Assembly (NCBI GenBank): GCA_033675545.1 | Contig: JAWDGP010006444.1 | Coordinates: forward strand, 62,001 to 126,000 | Direction of reading: 5' to 3' | DNA length: 64,000 nucleotides | DNA from: Elysia crispata | Taxonomy: Eukaryota > Mollusca > Gastropoda > Plakobranchidae | Part shown: in pieces, positions 60,892-64,000 of the stretch | Layout: each line of letters begins with the position of its first letter | How positions within the stretch are numbered: the first letter of the stretch is position 1 | The notes under the pieces: generated by a model | Seen by the model: the letters and a program-made list of their open reading frames with translations, nothing else | What the model was told of the DNA's origin: nothing | The model's database searches: none | Position numbers and translations under genes: made by a program

Positions 60892-62332
60892 TATATTCAT
60901 TTGATAATTTTCTATGATTTTCCATTGAATTCACTCAAACCTAGGTCAAAGAGCATTTAAGGAACTTCTGTTGTAGTATGAGCACACATCTGTAATAAAT
61001 TACTCAGGTTTATCATCAATATTTTAACTTGACAGAGTGTGATATCGGCTTCTATGGAGATGGGTGCATGTCCTTGTGCAGTGAGTATTGCTCTACTAAT
61101 AATTCCTGCCATCATATCAATGGTACTTGTGAACACGGCTGTCATCCAGGCTACGAAGGTCCCGCATGTACACAAGGTGAATGAGAAATATGACAAACTT
61201 GAAAAAAACTATGTATTATCAAAAAGCATTTTATGAAAGTTATGATATCTCATGCGTAAAAAGCCCTTCATTGATTAAATTAAATCTATATATGATATTT
61301 TTTTAGCACACTGACGTTTTCAGAATGAGTCAAACCTGTGGTGAAGGGTTAAAATAGATGTGTATGATGATAATGTGTTGTTACAAGGGAAAATTTCCAC
61401 CATCGTGTCACTAGCTCAATACACAGAATTTGTGGGATCATTTTAAATGTAGGAGTAGAAAAGAAGTTTTTTTATGAGTATAAAAACAGAGAAGGTTTAT
61501 CTTTGTAAATTTCTTAAGTAAAAAAAAAACCCGGAGTAAAATAAGAGAGCAAAGGAAAAGGAAAAAATTTGCTTTAGTTAAAAAATAATGCCAACTATTT
61601 ATAGACACCAAAATAAAATGTAAATTTTAGGCGAACTTAAAGTGATCTTTTCCACTCTTGTTTAACTTATATCAAGGAACAGGATAGTTAAAGAGACTGA
61701 AAATGGGACGCCTCACTCTGATTGTTGGGCCATCATCTTCGCTGTTGTTGTTGGCGGTTTAGTTGCTGTTGTTATTGGAGTGGAAGTGTTCAGGTTGGTG
61801 TTTATACTGCCTCCACAATTTACGATCATAAAACATTTTCATCTTAATTTGTTTTTGGCAAGATTGTATTTCAAATTAAAAGGGATATAAAGACATAAAA
61901 CACAATTTCATTTAAGTCATTGACCAAATCAAGGGTTAAATCTCAAGGCATCATATACAGAACAGTTCGATTGCGAATATTGAAACCTACAACGATTTAA
62001 AGTTTTTCATGCTTGGATTTCGTAAATTTTAACAAATCAAGACCACTGTTTTAGGCATTCTTAAAACAACTTGTCAGGAATTACTGGCGTTCCATTTTAC
62101 TGGGTCTAGTATTTTTTATTGATGAGAATAATTTTTCTTGCTCGGACGGTTACAAATTTTAGTACCATTTAGGACTGTGTGTGATTTGATATTTTCAAAA
62201 CATTTTTTAAAAACTTTTTACAGAAAATATCAATAAATTCGAATTTTCAGGCGAATAAAATTTACAGGAGCACTTCATGGTTCTGTAAAGGAAGATTCAT
62301 CGATTGATGACCAAAGTGACCAAGCCGCATAA
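55176..62332 (+). CDS. two-EGF-repeat single-pass membrane protein (MEGF/SREC-like), five exons
   Basis: Gene model assembled here: 55176-55245, 58230-58373, 61036-61176, 61688-61793, 62251-62332. All introns are GT-AG, the phases agree (1,1,1,2), and the total of 543 bases gives 180 residues plus TAA. Exon 1 is a signal peptide (MAHLQLVTALALLLMLSPRN, ITA). Exons 2 and 3 each encode one EGF-like repeat with eight cysteines of the laminin/MEGF/SREC/Draper type (C.PGYFGDGC..TC...C, C..NG.C..GC.PGY.G..C). Exon 4 encodes a short stalk and a membrane helix (DCWAIIFAVVVGGLVAVVIG), exon 5 a 27-residue cytoplasmic tail rich in Ser, Asp and Gln with no ITAM or NPxY motif. Known relatives are engulfment or scavenger receptors with many more repeats, so this is either a reduced family member or part of a longer gene: any further phase-1 repeat exon would also fit in frame. 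Function is unknown; it is probably a cell-surface binding protein. Confidence 0.75.
55246..57400. other. intron 1, left part
   Basis: AT-rich intron DNA. A 65-codon ORF at 56702-56899 has no known motif and lacks Cys pairs of EGF type. Additional coding exons are possible but none was recognised. Confidence 0.4.
56324..56398. repeat. compound (TA)n-(GA)n microsatellite
   Basis: About 37 bp TA joined to about 38 bp GA. Confidence 0.95.
57405..57945 (-). pseudogene. Penelope-like retroelement 3' fragment with GIY-YIG nuclease
   Basis: Minus-strand reading: an open 109-codon stretch with PPLVVFRRAKNMRDLLVRSR (linker typical after Penelope reverse transcriptase), then CKTCRFV, TGSFNCTSRNLI, and after stops RYDLVYIGETGGTHCTRFCE followed by HLRG. 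The order 'RR..NLRD.LV' then 'C..C' then 'Y.GET....RF.EH' is that of the GIY-YIG endonuclease end of Penelope-like elements. At least two in-frame stops; the reverse transcriptase core is missing. It lies in intron 1, antisense to the EGF gene. Confidence 0.75.
58230..58373 (+). CDS. EGF receptor exon 2: first 8-Cys EGF repeat
   Basis: Acceptor TTCTGTCAATCTCAG, 48 codons, phase 1 at both ends, donor GTAATG. Reads HCDPGYFGDGCRKTCSEHC, AGEENSCNHVNGSCNKGC, EPGYQGDLCTQ: eight Cys and one NGS glycosylation site. Confidence 0.88.
58536..58566 (+). pseudogene. partial duplicate of an EGF exon end
   Basis: Reads VKGDLCDQ followed by a good donor GTAAGC, in the same phase as the end of exon 2 (GDLCTQ). 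No upstream cysteine-rich part is present, so it looks like the tail of a lost repeat exon, 160 bp after exon 2. Confidence 0.5.
59006..60840 (-). mobile_element. L2/CR1-like non-LTR retrotransposon, 5'-truncated
   Basis: Antisense in intron 2 of the EGF gene. On the minus strand it starts abruptly beside a (TA)n tract at 60840 and ends after the ORF with a 3' UTR ('gaggcgctaggaaataactt') and a terminal (ATT)n tail at 59006-59031. The short tandem tail instead of poly(A) and the GCGCTA-type 3' end are features of the L2/CR1 group. Confidence 0.8.
59235..60818 (-). pseudogene. reverse transcriptase of L2/CR1-like element, one in-frame stop
   Basis: The frame runs from about 60818 to 59235, broken only by one TAA at 59909-59907 (after IDRKASP, before VVDHMYIDSD). 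Reverse-transcriptase blocks in order: SNFRPVSNLPFLSKILGKVV, FQSAYREFHNTEIALLKVQN, ALLDLSAAFDTIDHSILLER, GVPQGSVLGPVLYTIY, HMYADDTQVYSS (catalytic YADD), WMIVNKLKMNEDKTELL. The thumb and C-terminal part has SSFILSRLDYCNSLLYGLP and LTPMFRHLHWLPVQTRIKYK. The apurinic endonuclease that should precede the RT is missing (5' truncation). About 525 residues are left. Confidence 0.85.
60842..60888. repeat. (TA)n microsatellite
   Basis: About 47 bp of TA at the truncated 5' border of the retrotransposon, possibly the insertion target. Confidence 0.95.
61036..61176 (+). CDS. EGF receptor exon 3: second 8-Cys EGF repeat
   Basis: Acceptor ACTTGACAG, 47 codons, phase 1 at both ends, donor GTGAAT. Reads ECDIGFYGDGCMSLCSEYC, STNNSCHHINGTCEHGC, HPGYEGPACTQ: eight Cys and NNS/NGT glycosylation sites. 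Closely similar to exon 2, so the two arose by exon duplication. Confidence 0.88.
61688..61793 (+). CDS. EGF receptor exon 4: stalk and membrane helix
   Basis: KETENGTPHSDCWAIIFAVV then VGGLVAVVIGVEVFR, ending in phase 2 before GTTGGT. The start is uncertain: acceptors at 61688 (GATAG) and 61694 (TAAAG) both keep the frame. The hydrophobic stretch of about 20 residues is a clear membrane span. Confidence 0.7.
62251..62332 (+). CDS. EGF receptor exon 5: cytoplasmic tail
   Basis: Acceptor GAATTTTCAG. Completes an Arg codon and reads RIKFTGALHGSVKEDSSIDD plus QSDQAA, then TAA. A positive RRIK follows the membrane helix, as expected for the inner side. Confidence 0.75.
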
Positions 62333-62508
62333 CATCTGGAAAACACAGAGATGATGTTAACATAATGTAAAGCCTCTAGTACCAAGATTTGGCGCTGGTA
62401 CTTTTTGCAATTCTAATGTAAAATTATGAAGTTTCTATTGTTTATTTATTTCCTCATATGGCATTATGTGGAGCAGTTGAAAAATGTGTACTAAGGAATT
62501 TGAAATTA

Positions 62509-62514
62509 AATAAA
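62509..62514 (+). promoter_or_regulatory. candidate poly(A) signal of the EGF receptor gene
   Basis: AATAAA 177 bases after the stop codon and about 30 bases before the AGT array. Confidence 0.6.
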
Positions 62515-62544
62515 AAACTTCTTGTTCATTCTCAAAGTATTAGT

Positions 62545-62943
<399 letters not shown>

Positions 62944-62949
62944 CGTAAT

Positions 62950-64000
62950 TGAACTAAACGTAGAAGTTGTCGTAATTGTACTAAAGGTATGCTTTTTCAG
63001 ACCGTGTGTCTAGTTTTTTTGGTCGAAATACCAAAAACAAGCATTTAAAAATCGATCAATACTTATAATATCAACGATATTATCAGTGAAACTGAAATTT
63101 ATATAGAAAAAAATATTTAAAAATTCACTATGCCCACAAATTATTTATGCTACGGAAATCAAATCAACTTTAGTTTTTACTTCAAGTCCCTTGTTTGGTT
63201 TTGCAGCATATTTTTATTGAATGGTTTAAAATTAATTTTTATAATAGGAATATAAAGTCGTGGCGTTGGTGCTTCGAAATCATTTCAGCTCATTTTAGAT
63301 GAGATGACGTCAGATTCATTAGTATGCCTTTACAATGGGTTTATGTAGATTGATCTTCAGAGACGGCCTTTCACATCGAAATTAGCTAGATCTAGCATTA
63401 GATATCACGATCTATTTGTATTGGCATGAAATTAATTCCAGAGAGGTAAGATTGTATATCAATTCAGATAGATCTACATTTTGTCAAGAAAACAATTACA
63501 CTTGCTCACTAACTATACGAACCATTTCCAACAATTAATTAAAATGTTCAAAATACGTCCGCAGGAAATCGCAAAAGGTTGAGTAGTTTTCAGTAACTAA
63601 ATTAAATTAGTTTGCGCACGAACATCAGTTCACTGATTTTAACCAAGAATGTTCCATGGCACCTCTTTTTCTTGTTTACTTCACCTTCTTGTTGGGCATT
63701 CTGTACTTCTATAAGCAAATAATAGCTGCAAAGTCTACACCCGATCACTTGAGGACGCTATAGCTGTACATCTATCCAAACACCTTTTGACCTACGATCA
63801 CATGATGAAACTTTGGAGACTTGCCTCAAATCACTTCGTGAAAACATACCAATAATATTGGAAAATTTGACGTTAGAGTATTTTTCGGAATGGTGTTGCT
63901 AGCGGTAAATGGCGTCATGAAAACAAACCTTGATGAATAACACATTTATTTTGTTCCTTACTTTAATCTCTCTATTTGTTCACATCTTTTTTTTTCATTT
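62950..64000. other. right edge, no gene seen
   Basis: AT-rich DNA without a recognisable ORF, RNA gene or repeat. Confidence 0.4.

Overview
The window is eukaryotic nuclear DNA from an animal, most likely a gastropod mollusc and possibly a heterobranch sea slug. The evidence is genes split by GT-AG introns, an intronless rhodopsin-like receptor of the type called 'chemosensory receptor' in gastropods, an 8-cysteine (MEGF/SREC-type) EGF receptor gene, very long GA/CT, GACA, AAT and AGT microsatellites, and a wide range of DNA transposons. Species identity is inference; no search was run. Family names come from motif recognition.

Layout. (1) 1-10.3 kb is a graveyard of decayed transposons, all readable on the minus strand: a coiled-coil transposon protein, two different RNase-H-like transposase relics, a Mutator-like transposase, a Tigger/pogo transposase, a piggyBac transposase and a tyrosine-recombinase tail. 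Two direct repeats (A at 727/5757 and B at 4200/9361) recur with a shift of about 5 kb. (2) 10,365-14,695 is a nearly intact 4.3-kb DNA transposon with about 30-bp terminal inverted repeats, palindromic subterminal motifs and a spliced transposase gene broken by one frame change and one in-frame TGA. (3) 15,929-17,382 is a very small (1.45 kb) complete Mutator-like element with an 8-9-bp target duplication, a transposase core ORF and tandemly repeated terminal motifs. (4) 17.4-22.4 kb has no gene that I can see. (5) 22,517-28,547 (minus strand) is the gene for the alpha subunit of pyruvate dehydrogenase E1: eight exons join in frame into 372 residues, and the first exon with the mitochondrial presequence was not found. 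(6) 31,379-32,608 is a pogo-like element that keeps only its DNA-binding half; a PHD-like fragment and a 250-bp MITE follow. (7) 35-38.2 kb holds huge CT/GA arrays. (8) 43.5-44.5 kb is a dead mariner next to an intact single-exon GPCR (44,603-45,709, minus strand). (9) 46-55 kb is gene-poor and holds a 35-bp minisatellite and compound microsatellites. (10) 55,176-62,332 (plus strand) is a five-exon gene, reconstructed here, for a 180-residue single-pass membrane protein with a signal peptide, two 8-cysteine EGF-like repeats, one membrane helix and a short tail. Its introns hold a Penelope-like fragment and an L2/CR1-like non-LTR retrotransposon, both antisense. An AGT microsatellite of about 390 bp lies just past its poly(A) signal.

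The host genes are functionally unrelated: a mitochondrial carbon-metabolism enzyme, a presumed sensory receptor and an EGF-repeat surface protein. Most of the rest is transposon-derived or simple-sequence DNA. The most unusual items are the two complete transposons with elaborate ends and the small two-EGF receptor.
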